Shown here in pieces: positions 1-8,604 of a stretch of 64,000 bases of DNA (position 1 is its first letter; every line of letters starts with the position of its first letter). Under the pieces are notes generated by a model that was not told where the DNA came from, ran no database searches, and saw nothing but the letters and a program-made list of their open reading frames with translations. This DNA comes from an uncultured Tenacibaculum sp. (lineage in GTDB: Bacteria; Bacteroidota; Bacteroidia; Flavobacteriales; Flavobacteriaceae). The DNA lies in assembly GCF_947498805.1 (NCBI RefSeq), contig NZ_CANMLT010000004.1, positions 124,001-188,000 of the forward strand, in the 5' to 3' direction. A program made the translations under genes and the position numbers.

Positions 1-2
1 TT

Positions 3-1007
3 TCAGCACAACAATCTATCAGAACTTTGTTTAATGCTTCTCATCCAGAAAAGCTATATACAAAAACAGCTTTATCTATTTTAAATATGGGGTTCATGAG
101 AGGATTGTCTCCATATTATATGCAAAGCACTCCGCATATTACCACCTGGATAACAAATTTGTTAGCAGAAGATTCGTATTTACAAGAGAATGGGTTTACT
201 ATGCTAGGAGAAGTAGCTACTGTGGGTTATCATAACCATTATTATGAGGTGTTAGGAAAAACAAATCCACATAACAAGATGTTATCAGCATTGTGGAGAG
301 AAAGTCCATTTAGTAAAATAGCATCCAATCAGAGGGTGTTTACTATGGCTGCTTTATTACATGTAGATTATAAAGATAACTCATTGTTAGCTTCCTTGAT
401 AGAAGCCTCTCCTTATGGAGTTACTGCTTGGGTGCAACGATATTTAAAGGCTTATTTGGCACCATTATTACACTGTTTTTATAAATACGAATTTGTGTTT
501 ATGCCACATGGAGAAAACCTAATTATGGTGTTAGAAGAAAATACTCCAGTACATGTGTTAATGAAAGATATTACAGAAGAAGTAATTGTTTTTAATGAAA
601 CAATGCACTTACCAGAGCATGCAGATAGATTGTTTACAAAGACTTCGGATAAAATGAAGGTGTTGTCAATCTTTACGGATGTTTTTGATTGTTTCTTCCG
701 TTTTATGGCACAGCAATTAGATAGTTATGCGAATTTTTCTGAAAATAGTTTTTGGAAACTAGTAGCAGATTGTGTGTATGAATATCAAGAACAACACCCT
801 GAGTTTTCTGAAAAATATGAACGTTACGACCTGTTTGTAAAAGAATTTGATCGTTGTTGTTTAAATAGACTTCAATTAGGAAACACAAAGCAAATGCTGA
901 GTTTAGCAGACCCTATTGAAAGCTTAAAATTAGAAGGAACTCTGGAGAATCCGCTCGCTCAATTTAAAAATGCAGTAGAAATATCAAACACTATAGAAGC
1001 TTTTTAG
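3..1007 (+). CDS. IucA/IucC-family (NIS) siderophore synthetase, C-terminal part
   Basis: The 5' end lies outside the window. The frame is open from base 3, and the first in-frame TTG (base 27) is inside the protein, so it is not the start. NIS synthetases adenylate a carboxylate such as citrate or succinate and join it to an amine or hydroxylamine without a ribosome or NRPS. The visible part starts in the ATP-grasp-like core (SIRTLF) and runs through the C-terminal palm with the family's HGENL motif, which aligns with the AHGQNL region. About 334 residues of a usual 580-800 are seen. It leads an operon of tightly spaced genes (1-base gap to the next), so those genes probably act on the same siderophore. 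The substrate cannot be told from this fragment. Family identity is firm. Confidence 0.9.
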   Translation, partial: SAQQSIRTLFNASHPEKLYTKTALSILNMGFMRGLSPYYMQSTPHITTWITNLLAEDSYLQENGFTMLGEVATVGYHNHYYEVLGKTNPHNKMLSALWRESPFSKIASNQRVFTMAALLHVDYKDNSLLASLIEASPYGVTAWVQRYLKAYLAPLLHCFYKYEFVFMPHGENLIMVLEENTPVHVLMKDITEEVIVFNETMHLPEHADRLFTKTSDKMKVLSIFTDVFDCFFRFMAQQLDSYANFSENSFWKLVADCVYEYQEQHPEFSEKYERYDLFVKEFDRCCLNRLQLGNTKQMLSLADPIESLKLEGTLENPLAQFKNAVEISNTIEAF

Positions 1008-1008
1008 A

Positions 1009-1593
1009 ATGAACTTTCAGGAACTTACAAAAGTGATACAAGAGCGTAAAAGTACCTATGCATACGATTACGCTCCAAAGAAAATTGACAAAGAAATTAT
1101 TGAAGCAATAGTTACCAATGCATTATGGGCGCCTACTCATATGGTTACACAACCTTGGCGTTTTGTAGTATTAGATGGAAAGCATCAAGAAAAATTGAGT
1201 CAGTTTATGGCATCGTATTATAGAAAGTTGTATACAGAAAAACAATTTTCTAATGAACGATATGAAGCTACAAAAACCTATGCTAATAATGCCACGTTAA
1301 TTGCCATTGTTTTTGCACCAAATAAGAAAGCTAAGTTACCTGAATGGGAAGAACTTGCAGCGGTCTCATGTGCAGTGCAAAATATGTGGTTAAGTTGTAC
1401 AGCTTTGGGCTTAGGGAGTTATTGGGATTCTTCTCCAGCAACAATAGCATATGGAAAAGAGCAAGTAAATCTAAAAGAAGGAGAACAATTTTTAGGCATC
1501 TTTTTTATGGGACATATAAAAGAAGATACCCCAGAAGCAAAAAGAAAAAGAAAGCCATTAACGAAGAAGTTAAGTTGGAATTTTAAAGAATAA
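1009..1593 (+). CDS. Nitroreductase-family flavoprotein (YdjA-like)
   Basis: A 194-residue FMN-dependent nitroreductase-like enzyme. The N-terminal RKSTYAYDY segment fits the FMN-phosphate-binding region, APTHMVTQPWRF is the conserved block of the YdjA type, and a GLGSYWDSS segment precedes the C-terminal FMN-contact region. The family transfers hydride from NAD(P)H through FMN. It starts one base after the siderophore synthetase and ends three bases before the next gene, so it is co-transcribed with them. A role in making or oxidising a siderophore precursor, or in reducing bound iron, is inference. No signal peptide is seen, so it should be cytoplasmic. Confidence 0.85.
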   Translation: MNFQELTKVIQERKSTYAYDYAPKKIDKEIIEAIVTNALWAPTHMVTQPWRFVVLDGKHQEKLSQFMASYYRKLYTEKQFSNERYEATKTYANNATLIAIVFAPNKKAKLPEWEELAAVSCAVQNMWLSCTALGLGSYWDSSPATIAYGKEQVNLKEGEQFLGIFFMGHIKEDTPEAKRKRKPLTKKLSWNFKE

Positions 1594-1596
1594 AGA

Positions 1597-2703
1597 ATGA
1601 ATACAAAAAAAAGAATACTAGCTATTGATATGGCTAGAGGAATAAGTGTTTTATCTATGATTCCTGTGCATGTAATGATTGTGTATTCTACAATGGATAC
1701 ATGGAACAATACATTGATAGGAAAAATAGCTCAAGTAATGGAAAGAGGAACTCCAATGTTTTTAGTAGTAATGGGGTTTTCTTTTGTGTTTTCAAGTAAG
1801 TTAAGTATGACTAAAATATTTAAGAGAGGATTAGATATTTTGGCGAAAGGATACTTGTTGAATATTTTAAGGTTTGCTATTCCAATGTTATTATTTGGAG
1901 GTTTCCCAAGAGCATTTATAGAAGGGAATGGACTAACTGTTGGAGATTCTTACAATCTGTTATTTTTTACATTATTAGGAGATATTTTACAACTAGCAGG
2001 AATCTCACTAATTATTATGGGAATTATTATAAAGTTTATAAAAAACAAATATGCTGCTTTAATCTTAGCTTTGTTTATTGTATTCTTTTCGGGAGAATTA
2101 AGTGGTTATAGACCAGGAATTGTTGGATTAGATTATATCTGCGATTTATTATGGGGAAAAAACTATAATGTGTATTTCCCAGTTTTTCCATGGATGTCAT
2201 TTATTTTAATGGGATTGTTTTTTGGAATGTGGTATCAAGAAAGTGGAAACAATGTTGTATTGACTTATAGAAGAATGCTTGTTTCGGGTATATTATCAAT
2301 AGCTATTGGTGTGGCTTTATGTTATTATAATTATGATTATCATTTTGGAGACTATTATCATTTAGGACCAGGAGGTACAATTGCCTTAATTGGGGTTAAC
2401 TTATTCTTAGTGTGGTTTGGGCATATACTTGTTACCTATATACCTCATAATAGGATATACGATGTTATCTATTATTCAAGTAAGAATGTTACCTATTTTT
2501 ACTTAATACAATGGGTGTTAGTGTACTGGGGAGTTTTAGTCTTTGGGTTTTCATCACAAACGAGTCAAATAAAATTACTTTCAATTATTATTGGTATTAC
2601 CTTACTAACCTTTGGAATGCTTTGGTTAAGAGAAAAAGGAATTTTGTTACTTAATAGAAAGAAAGAGGTTTCATCAAAAGCAATCAAACAAGCAACTACT
2701 TAA
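1597..2703 (+). CDS. Multi-span membrane acyltransferase (DUF1624/HGSNAT- or YeiB-like)
   Basis: A 368-residue polytopic membrane protein with about ten hydrophobic segments. Its start, RILAIDMARG followed by a membrane segment containing PVHVM, is the hallmark of the heparan-glucosaminide N-acetyltransferase/DUF1624 group, where a His in the first loop carries the acyl group across the membrane. The YeiB/DUF418 proteins look similar at this level. It lies three bases after the nitroreductase and three bases before the secreted hydrolase. In this operon it may acylate or export an intermediate of the siderophore (inference). Membrane topology is clear. The exact family is moderately sure and the substrate unknown. 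Confidence 0.65.
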   Translation: MNTKKRILAIDMARGISVLSMIPVHVMIVYSTMDTWNNTLIGKIAQVMERGTPMFLVVMGFSFVFSSKLSMTKIFKRGLDILAKGYLLNILRFAIPMLLFGGFPRAFIEGNGLTVGDSYNLLFFTLLGDILQLAGISLIIMGIIIKFIKNKYAALILALFIVFFSGELSGYRPGIVGLDYICDLLWGKNYNVYFPVFPWMSFILMGLFFGMWYQESGNNVVLTYRRMLVSGILSIAIGVALCYYNYDYHFGDYYHLGPGGTIALIGVNLFLVWFGHILVTYIPHNRIYDVIYYSSKNVTYFYLIQWVLVYWGVLVFGFSSQTSQIKLLSIIIGITLLTFGMLWLREKGILLLNRKKEVSSKAIKQATT

Positions 2704-2706
2704 TTT

Positions 2707-3756
2707 ATGAGATATATTACAATTGTGTTGCTGTTGTTTTTAGGCACCAAAAACTATGCGCAAGCAAAACTAGCAGGAAGCTATGGATTAGATCCAGCAG
2801 TTCAAGAGTTTTTAGAGGCAATACATTCATATAACGGTCCCCCATTAGAAAAACTACCTTTAAATATAGGTAGACCCGCTATGGAGAATATGCAAAAGGA
2901 TTCTACATTAACCTATGACAAAGTAAGTTTTACCAAAGCCATTTTTAAAGAAGAAAATAAAGAAGTGAATGTGGTAGTAGTAAAGCCAAAGAAAGCAAAG
3001 AAGCTATTACCAACATTAGTTTATTTCCATGGAGGAGGATGGGTGTTTAATAGTTTTGAAACTCATAAGCGACTAATGAGAGATATTGCATTAAAAGCTG
3101 AGGTAGCAATCGTTTTTGTTGAGTATTCAAGAGCACCAGAAGCAAGTTATCCAGTTGCAAATGAAGAAGGGTATACAGCTACATTATTTGTATCGAAACA
3201 TGGAAAAAAATACGGTTTAGACTCTAATAATATTATTGTTGGAGGTGATAGTGCAGGTGGTAATATGGCAACTGCTGTTAGCATGATGGCAAAACGAAAA
3301 GGATTCCCGAAAATTCAAGGGCAGGTTTTACTCTATCCAGTAACCGATACTAATTTGAATACAAATTCTTACGAACGATTTTCTAAAGGACATTACTTAA
3401 CTAGAGCCACTATGAAGTGGTTTTGGGATGTGTATGCTCCTAAAAAGGAAACACAAATATTACCTACAGTAGCACCTTTAAAAGCAAGTTTAGAGGAACT
3501 TCAAGATTTACCTCAAACACTTTTAATTACTGCAGAATATGATGTGTTAAGAGACGAAGGGGAAGCCTATGCTAAAAAGCTAAGAACAGCAGGAGTACCC
3601 GTGATTTCTACAAGGTATGGAGGAACAATACATGATTTTATAGTGCTAAATCCATTGCGAGAGACGGTAGCTTCAAAGGCGGCTGTTGCACAAATATCAA
3701 GTTTTTTAAAAGAAAGTTATAAAAGAAAGAAGAAGAATAATGATAAAGAATTATAA
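2707..3756 (+). CDS. Secreted alpha/beta-hydrolase esterase (HSL/acetyl-esterase type)
   Basis: A 349-residue hydrolase with an N-terminal signal peptide (hydrophobic residues about 4-12, then NYAQA). The hormone-sensitive-lipase signature is complete: oxyanion-hole HGGGW at 108-112, nucleophile Ser182 in GDSAG, acid Asp279 in TAEYD and base His309 in GTIHDF. It should hydrolyse an ester or amide in the periplasm or outside the cell. Within a siderophore operon it could cleave the ferric siderophore or trim an acyl tail (inference). It overlaps the following rpfF-like gene by 17 bases, suggesting translational coupling. The KKKNN-rich C-terminus lies in the overlap. Confidence 0.85.
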   Translation: MRYITIVLLLFLGTKNYAQAKLAGSYGLDPAVQEFLEAIHSYNGPPLEKLPLNIGRPAMENMQKDSTLTYDKVSFTKAIFKEENKEVNVVVVKPKKAKKLLPTLVYFHGGGWVFNSFETHKRLMRDIALKAEVAIVFVEYSRAPEASYPVANEEGYTATLFVSKHGKKYGLDSNNIIVGGDSAGGNMATAVSMMAKRKGFPKIQGQVLLYPVTDTNLNTNSYERFSKGHYLTRATMKWFWDVYAPKKETQILPTVAPLKASLEELQDLPQTLLITAEYDVLRDEGEAYAKKLRTAGVPVISTRYGGTIHDFIVLNPLRETVASKAAVAQISSFLKESYKRKKKNNDKEL

Positions 3757-4564
3757 AAACTTTGAAGTAGCCTATTATCCAGAGCATGAAATGGTGTTAT
3801 GGAGAATAAAAACGAGTGGGGTTCCCAATTTTTCAATAGAAGTTTTAAAGGAGTTTCAAATTTTGTCGAAAGATATGCATATGATGTTTGCCGATAATAA
3901 ATACCCGTTAAAGTATTTAGTTTCTGCATCTTCTCATGATGAGGTTTATAATATGGGTGGAGACTTACCTTTTTTCTATAAAAACATTAAAGAAAATAAT
4001 AAAGAGGCACTTGCAGAGTATGCCGATTTATGCATTGAAGCTGTTTACAATATACACAATGCTTTTGGGCTCCCTGTATTAAGTATAGCATTGGTAGAAG
4101 GAAACGCTTATGGAGGAGGTTTTGAATGTGTAATGGCACATGATATCATTATAGCTAAAGAGTCTGCCCAATTTTGTTTACCCGAAAACAAGTTTCACCT
4201 TTTTCCAGGGATGGGAGCCTATAGTTTTTTGTGTAGAAAGATAAACCTTTCATCAGCGATGGATATTTTATATAGTGGAGATGTATATGCTGCAAAGCAA
4301 CTACAACAAAAAGGATTAATCAATATGACTTTTAAGGAAGTAGCAGGTTTTGATGCAATTATCCAATATATTTCCAAGAATAGCTTCCATTTTATCTACA
4401 ATCATTATAAATGTTTAAAACGAGTATTTCCACTTCAAAAGGAAGAACTGTTTGATATTACAAATATCTGGGTAGAAGCTTGTATGAATATGGAAAAGGA
4501 AAGCCTAAGACGAATGGAACTAATTATTAATGCGCAATTGCGCAAGGAGAAATTACATAAGTAA
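3740..4564 (+). CDS. rpfF: DSF synthase (RpfF)-like crotonase
   Basis: A 274-residue crotonase-superfamily protein matching RpfF of Xanthomonas far better than ordinary enoyl-CoA hydratases. RpfF acts on acyl-ACP as dehydratase and thioesterase and releases cis-2-unsaturated fatty acids (diffusible signal factor). Shared blocks, compared from memory, are NMGGDLPFF, GNAYGGGFE, HLFPGMGAYSF, the C-terminal IWVEACM and ESLRRM. The two catalytic glutamates (Glu141 and Glu161 in Xanthomonas) correspond to Glu129 and Glu149, with the same 20-residue spacing. The gene overlaps the upstream hydrolase by 17 bases and precedes a fatty-acid hydroxylase. No RpfC or RpfG sensor is in the window. It may make a free cis-2-enoic signal or supply an acyl group for the siderophore. 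Family call strong, product inferred. Confidence 0.85.
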   Translation: MIKNYKNFEVAYYPEHEMVLWRIKTSGVPNFSIEVLKEFQILSKDMHMMFADNKYPLKYLVSASSHDEVYNMGGDLPFFYKNIKENNKEALAEYADLCIEAVYNIHNAFGLPVLSIALVEGNAYGGGFECVMAHDIIIAKESAQFCLPENKFHLFPGMGAYSFLCRKINLSSAMDILYSGDVYAAKQLQQKGLINMTFKEVAGFDAIIQYISKNSFHFIYNHYKCLKRVFPLQKEELFDITNIWVEACMNMEKESLRRMELIINAQLRKEKLHK

Positions 4565-4584
4565 CATCTCGAAGAATTTATATT

Positions 4585-5502
4585 ATGGATTTATCATCAA
4601 TTGAGAATATTATGGGACAATTACAACATATGAGTGTAATTGTATTAGCATTAATGCTAATTGAATGGGGAATATTGATTGTAACCAATTATGTTGAACA
4701 TAAAAAGGAAGGAGTAGTGAGTATAGTATCATACTTAGTACAAAGTATTCCGTACTTTTTATTATCAAAAGTTATGATTGTAGGAACTATGTTTTTGTTG
4801 TATGAAAACAGATTATTTGATTTAGGGTACCAATGGTATATTTGGATTTTAGCGTATCTATTATATGATTTCACAGTGTTTTTTATACATTATTTAGGAC
4901 ATAAAGTAAGGGTTTTATGGTGCATTCATGGAGTACATCATACCGCTGAAGATATGAATTTAACAGTGGTAGCTAGAGGATCAATATTTGATGTGTTTTT
5001 TACCCCATTTAACTTTATTTGGTTACCTGTTTTAGGATTTCATCCGTTTATGATTTTTGTGATAGAACCGATAGCAAGGTTGTATGCTACATTAACTCAC
5101 GTAAATGAAAAAGTAATAGGGAAACAAAGATGGTTAGATAAAATCTTAATTACACCATCTGTGCATAGAGTACATCACGCAAAAAATCATATTTATTTAG
5201 ATAGAAATTACGGAGAAACATTTAGTGTTTGGGATCGTATTTTTAAAACCTTTCAAAAGGAAATAGACGATGAAAAAATTAGTTATGGTATTATGCATGA
5301 TACTTTAAATAGTGAAAGCTTTTCAGATGTTCAGTTTTTAATGTGGAAAGAATTGTGGAATGATGTTAAGAACGCACCTACTTTTTCTGATAAAGTAAAG
5401 TATTTGTTGAAGCCACCAGGGTGGAACCATATTGACGGAGGAAAAATGGCAAAGGAATATAGAGATAAGGCCTGGTCAGAACGAAATAGATTCGTACAAT
5501 AA
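4585..5502 (+). CDS. Sterol desaturase/fatty-acid hydroxylase superfamily membrane enzyme
   Basis: A 305-residue di-iron membrane oxygenase. The histidine clusters are complete: HYLGH (102-106), HGVHH (115-119), His172 in THVN, and HRVHH (194-198) followed by NYGE. Membrane segments lie near 17-36, 48-73 and 85-103, with another hydrophobic stretch near 140-165. Family members hydroxylate or desaturate lipid C-H bonds using O2. It is the last gene of the siderophore operon, 20 bases after the rpfF-like gene and just before a terminator. This position suggests it modifies the fatty acyl product of the RpfF homologue or the acyl chain of the siderophore (inference). No fused domain is seen. Confidence 0.88.
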   Translation: MDLSSIENIMGQLQHMSVIVLALMLIEWGILIVTNYVEHKKEGVVSIVSYLVQSIPYFLLSKVMIVGTMFLLYENRLFDLGYQWYIWILAYLLYDFTVFFIHYLGHKVRVLWCIHGVHHTAEDMNLTVVARGSIFDVFFTPFNFIWLPVLGFHPFMIFVIEPIARLYATLTHVNEKVIGKQRWLDKILITPSVHRVHHAKNHIYLDRNYGETFSVWDRIFKTFQKEIDDEKISYGIMHDTLNSESFSDVQFLMWKELWNDVKNAPTFSDKVKYLLKPPGWNHIDGGKMAKEYRDKAWSERNRFVQ

Positions 5503-5504
5503 AT

Positions 5505-5532
5505 AAAAAAGCCTCTTTTAAGAGGCTTTTTT
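5505..5532. terminator. Bidirectional rho-independent terminator
   Basis: A 13-bp perfect stem (A-rich arm with GCCTCTT, loop TT, AAGAGGC with T-rich arm) between convergent genes. The A tract on one side and the T tract on the other let it stop both the siderophore operon and the araC transcript. Confidence 0.9.
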
Positions 5533-5534
5533 AT

Positions 5535-6485
5535 TTAATTAAATGTTTTTCGATAAGCTTTCGGGGTCATTTTTTCGGCTTTTTTAAACGCTGCCGTAAA
5601 GTGCGTAGGGTTCTTGTATCCAACAATATCTGCAATCTCGTAGATGGGTTTACATGTATTTGCTAAAAGAAGTTTTGCTTTTTTTATTCTTAAGGCTAAA
5701 CTATAATTGAAAATAGAAGAACCAAATATTTTTTTAAACTCCGCTTTTAATACATTTTCATTCAGTAATACCCTTCGGGAGAGTTGTTGTACCGTAATTT
5801 GTTGGTGAATGTTCGATTGAATTATGGCTTCTACTTTGTATACTTTTTTTAAGAGGTTGTCAGATTCTTTGTGTTTAAAATTGAGTTGTTGGTTTAATAA
5901 TTCGAGTGTTTTAGATTCTAAAAAAAGACGTTTTAAAAGTCCTTGTTGGGTATTACCTAAAACTTCAGTAGCAATTTCTTCCATTTTAGAAGTCAATTGC
6001 ATGGAAAAGCTTTTGTTTAATTTTTTTAAACCTGCTATCTCCTCCTTAAACAAAATTGGTTGTAATTGATGTTTGTTTATAAACTCGTCATACATTCTAA
6101 TTTTTATTTCTTTAACAGGATTGTCTTTATAAAAAATAAGTTTTCCTTGTACATCATTAGCATACACAAGGTAACTTTCATTCTGTTCTAAGACAATGTC
6201 ATTTTTAAGTTCTGAAACTCGTATAATTTTTTGCCCTTGTGTTAAAATAGAAAGTTCTAATGTATTAAAGTTGTGTTTTCCTGTAAAGAGGATATCCTCT
6301 TTAAATTGAGCATTGATAATGTTTATTAATAATCCATCAAAATAATAACTAACAACATTTCCTTTTCCGTAGGAACTGTTAATTGAATATATAGATGTTT
6401 TTAGCCCACAATCATTTCTTTTAGATTGTAAGGTTAGAATTTTTTTAAACTGCTCTGCTTCGTTATTCGCAATAGCAATTTCCAT
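5535..6485 (-). CDS. AraC-family transcriptional regulator
   Basis: A 316-residue protein with two helix-turn-helix motifs in the last ~100 residues. The second includes IADIVGYKNPTHFTAAFKK and ends with MTPKAYR, the AraC/XylS signature. The N-terminal ~200 residues match the generic sensor region of Bacteroidota and PchR-type regulators, but I recognise no ligand pocket. It is downstream and on the same strand as the receptor and PepSY genes. By analogy with PchR, YbtA and AlcR, it probably activates siderophore synthesis and uptake when it binds the ferric siderophore (inference). It has a separate 43-base upstream gap containing a 32-bp palindrome. Confidence 0.9.
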   Translation of the reverse strand: MEIAIANNEAEQFKKILTLQSKRNDCGLKTSIYSINSSYGKGNVVSYYFDGLLINIINAQFKEDILFTGKHNFNTLELSILTQGQKIIRVSELKNDIVLEQNESYLVYANDVQGKLIFYKDNPVKEIKIRMYDEFINKHQLQPILFKEEIAGLKKLNKSFSMQLTSKMEEIATEVLGNTQQGLLKRLFLESKTLELLNQQLNFKHKESDNLLKKVYKVEAIIQSNIHQQITVQQLSRRVLLNENVLKAEFKKIFGSSIFNYSLALRIKKAKLLLANTCKPIYEIADIVGYKNPTHFTAAFKKAEKMTPKAYRKTFN

Positions 6486-6507
6486 AAAGAAGGGTTAAAT
6501 TGAGGAA

Positions 6508-6539
6508 AAGAAAATTAAGCTTTAAAGCTTAATTTTCTT
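6508..6539. terminator. Perfect 32-bp palindrome at the end of the PepSY gene, terminator or operator
   Basis: Sixteen bases (AAGAAAATTAAGCTTT) are followed immediately by their exact reverse complement. It covers the last codons and stop of the PepSY gene and lies 23 bases upstream of the araC start codon. It could be an intrinsic terminator or attenuator between the two, or a binding site for regulation of araC. The low GC of the stem makes termination alone less certain. Confidence 0.6.
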
Positions 6540-8604
6540 GAATCCATTTGTAAATGTTTTTAACTAAGAATATACTTGCTATTGCTACTAGAGTAAGCAT
6601 AAAAATTTCAGAAACATTCCCACTTTCATGTAAGATAGCTTCTATAAAATGATATACGTTGTATAGTGCAGCAATACCAGCCCATACTAATGAAGTTACT
6701 TTAAACCATTTTTTAGAAACTTCTAAGGTTAACAGTCCAAAAAGTAAACACATTCCTTCAAATAAAATTCGATAAATATGATGCACTAATGGGGCTTCAC
6801 CAGTGGCACCTTCCATTATTAATGTTTCATTATAATAGATGTTGAATAAACCGTACATATGATGTACTATCCACCCAATTCCTAAAAATATCCACAGTAT
6901 TACAATCTTTGTTCTCATAGGTATATGATTTTTATGTTTTGAGAGGTCTTCACTCTCGTTGTTGGTTAATTTTAGAGTTGATTTTTTAGCTTCTTCAGCT
7001 AACAAGGCTTTTCGATTTTTATAATCTATAGGATGTTTATCAAAGGCACTTTGAGTTTGTACGTTTGGTTTTATTTTGAAATAAGCAAATAAGGCAATTA
7101 GGGAAAGAAATATCCACAATAAATCTATAGATAGAATGTCAAACTGTTTAGCTTTAAAAGTATTCCAAACCCAATTGTTTGACACAATTCCGTTGGTAAT
7201 TGGAACTAAAATTCCTAGAATAGCTCCAACTAACAAGGTAATTTTATTAGTAAAATAATTGTTTCTTTTAAATCTAAAGTAAATAGTTGCTATTAACCAA
7301 ACGAGGAAAAACCAAGTATATAGAATACTCATTTTTTGCGTTTGATAAGCTTCAGGCAATAGTTTTACAACTAAGAAGAAAAGAGCTATTACTGGAAATA
7401 ATGATAGACAAATAGCCATATATATATGTCCTACTTTTGCTGTATATAATCGCTGTTTTAAGGACATACTTTTTTTGTTACGGGCTTCTATCCAAATTAA
7501 AACTCCCGTTATAATTACAAAACAAGTAATTAAGGCAAGGATAAAGTATATAAACTTTGTTAGCTTACCTCCAAAATTTCCAAAATGTAAACGTCCCATA
7601 GACAATTGAATGTCATCGGCATATTTGGCATTGTTAGGGTCTCTGTTTAATGTAGTTTTTTGAGTTGTGGTGTCATATATGATGTTTCCTGTGCTTAAAA
7701 ACTTCTTGTCGGTTTCTAAAGCTCCTAATAAAAGATATTGCATGTTAATACCACCATAGTTTTTGATGATAACATATTCAGGATTAAAGTCTTCCCATTG
7801 AGATGTGTTTTTTTGCACGAAGTCATTTAAACTTGGTAGTTCTTTTTCTGTTTTTGATACCCATTCAATTACTTTACGATCTGGTCGTAAATCTTCCATC
7901 AGTTTATTTTGATCACCATTGTATAAAAAGTTAGCAGGAATTAAAACCAAAATACTTAAACAGAAATAAGCACCTGTTACTGCATAAATGAATTGAAAAG
8001 GCAATCCTATTATTCCTAAAGCAGTATGAGCGTCGGTCCAAACGCGTTTTAAGACAACTTTAGGGTTAAATTGGTAAAAGTTGGAAATGATTTTTTTCCA
8101 ATGTACAATAACTCCAGTTACAATAGCAAACAAGAAGAATAAAGAAACAAACCCTGCAAGGTAGACCCCAAAAGTTGGAATTTGGGCAAAGAAATGTAAA
8201 CGGTATAGGAATTCTCCTAAACTATACTTTTCTACATAGGTTGCTGTTTCTCCTGAGTTAATATTTACTGATAAATAAGTAAATCCTTTAGCTTCTACAG
8301 GAACGTTTAATGTATCCTTTGCAGCATCCATTAGTACATAAATATTATCACTATTATGTCCTAAGTTAAATCGAATATCTCTGCTTGTAAGATGATTGTT
8401 TTCCGATAGTTTATTTAATAAAAAATCAAAATCAATGTTTTCTCTAGCAATATGTTGTGAATGCTTAGCTTCTTCCCATGCTTCTATTTCATCCTTGAAT
8501 AATGCAAAAACACCTGCAAAAAAAATCACATATAGAGCAACACTAATCACGATACCGCTTACCGTATGTGTATTAAAAAACACATTGTAATTTCTGTTAC
8601 TCAT
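6529..8604 (-). CDS. PepSY-domain membrane protein, siderophore-reductase-like
   Basis: A 691-residue inner-membrane protein of the PepSY-associated TM family (FpvG/FoxB-like), which reduces ferric siderophores in the periplasm or at the membrane. The first membrane helix carries HTVSGIV near residue 13. A second block near 157-172 leads into IVTGVIVHWKK, a third near 190-225 has DAHTALGIIGLPFQ, and LHFGNFGG precedes another helix at about 340-370. Conserved His residues in these helices fit a heme- or metal-binding electron path. A C-terminal portion with five or more extra helices makes it longer than the usual ~400-550 residues. It overlaps the DUF3649-like gene by one base, so it is translationally coupled. 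Confidence 0.85.
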   Translation of the reverse strand: MSNRNYNVFFNTHTVSGIVISVALYVIFFAGVFALFKDEIEAWEEAKHSQHIARENIDFDFLLNKLSENNHLTSRDIRFNLGHNSDNIYVLMDAAKDTLNVPVEAKGFTYLSVNINSGETATYVEKYSLGEFLYRLHFFAQIPTFGVYLAGFVSLFFLFAIVTGVIVHWKKIISNFYQFNPKVVLKRVWTDAHTALGIIGLPFQFIYAVTGAYFCLSILVLIPANFLYNGDQNKLMEDLRPDRKVIEWVSKTEKELPSLNDFVQKNTSQWEDFNPEYVIIKNYGGINMQYLLLGALETDKKFLSTGNIIYDTTTQKTTLNRDPNNAKYADDIQLSMGRLHFGNFGGKLTKFIYFILALITCFVIITGVLIWIEARNKKSMSLKQRLYTAKVGHIYMAICLSLFPVIALFFLVVKLLPEAYQTQKMSILYTWFFLVWLIATIYFRFKRNNYFTNKITLLVGAILGILVPITNGIVSNNWVWNTFKAKQFDILSIDLLWIFLSLIALFAYFKIKPNVQTQSAFDKHPIDYKNRKALLAEEAKKSTLKLTNNESEDLSKHKNHIPMRTKIVILWIFLGIGWIVHHMYGLFNIYYNETLIMEGATGEAPLVHHIYRILFEGMCLLFGLLTLEVSKKWFKVTSLVWAGIAALYNVYHFIEAILHESGNVSEIFMLTLVAIASIFLVKNIYKWIQEN

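Noticed and set aside
3740..4564. Reading the crotonase as a routine enoyl-CoA hydratase
   Set aside because: The blocks around the two glutamates and the C-terminal IWVEACM/ESLRRM segment match RpfF more specifically than beta-oxidation hydratases.
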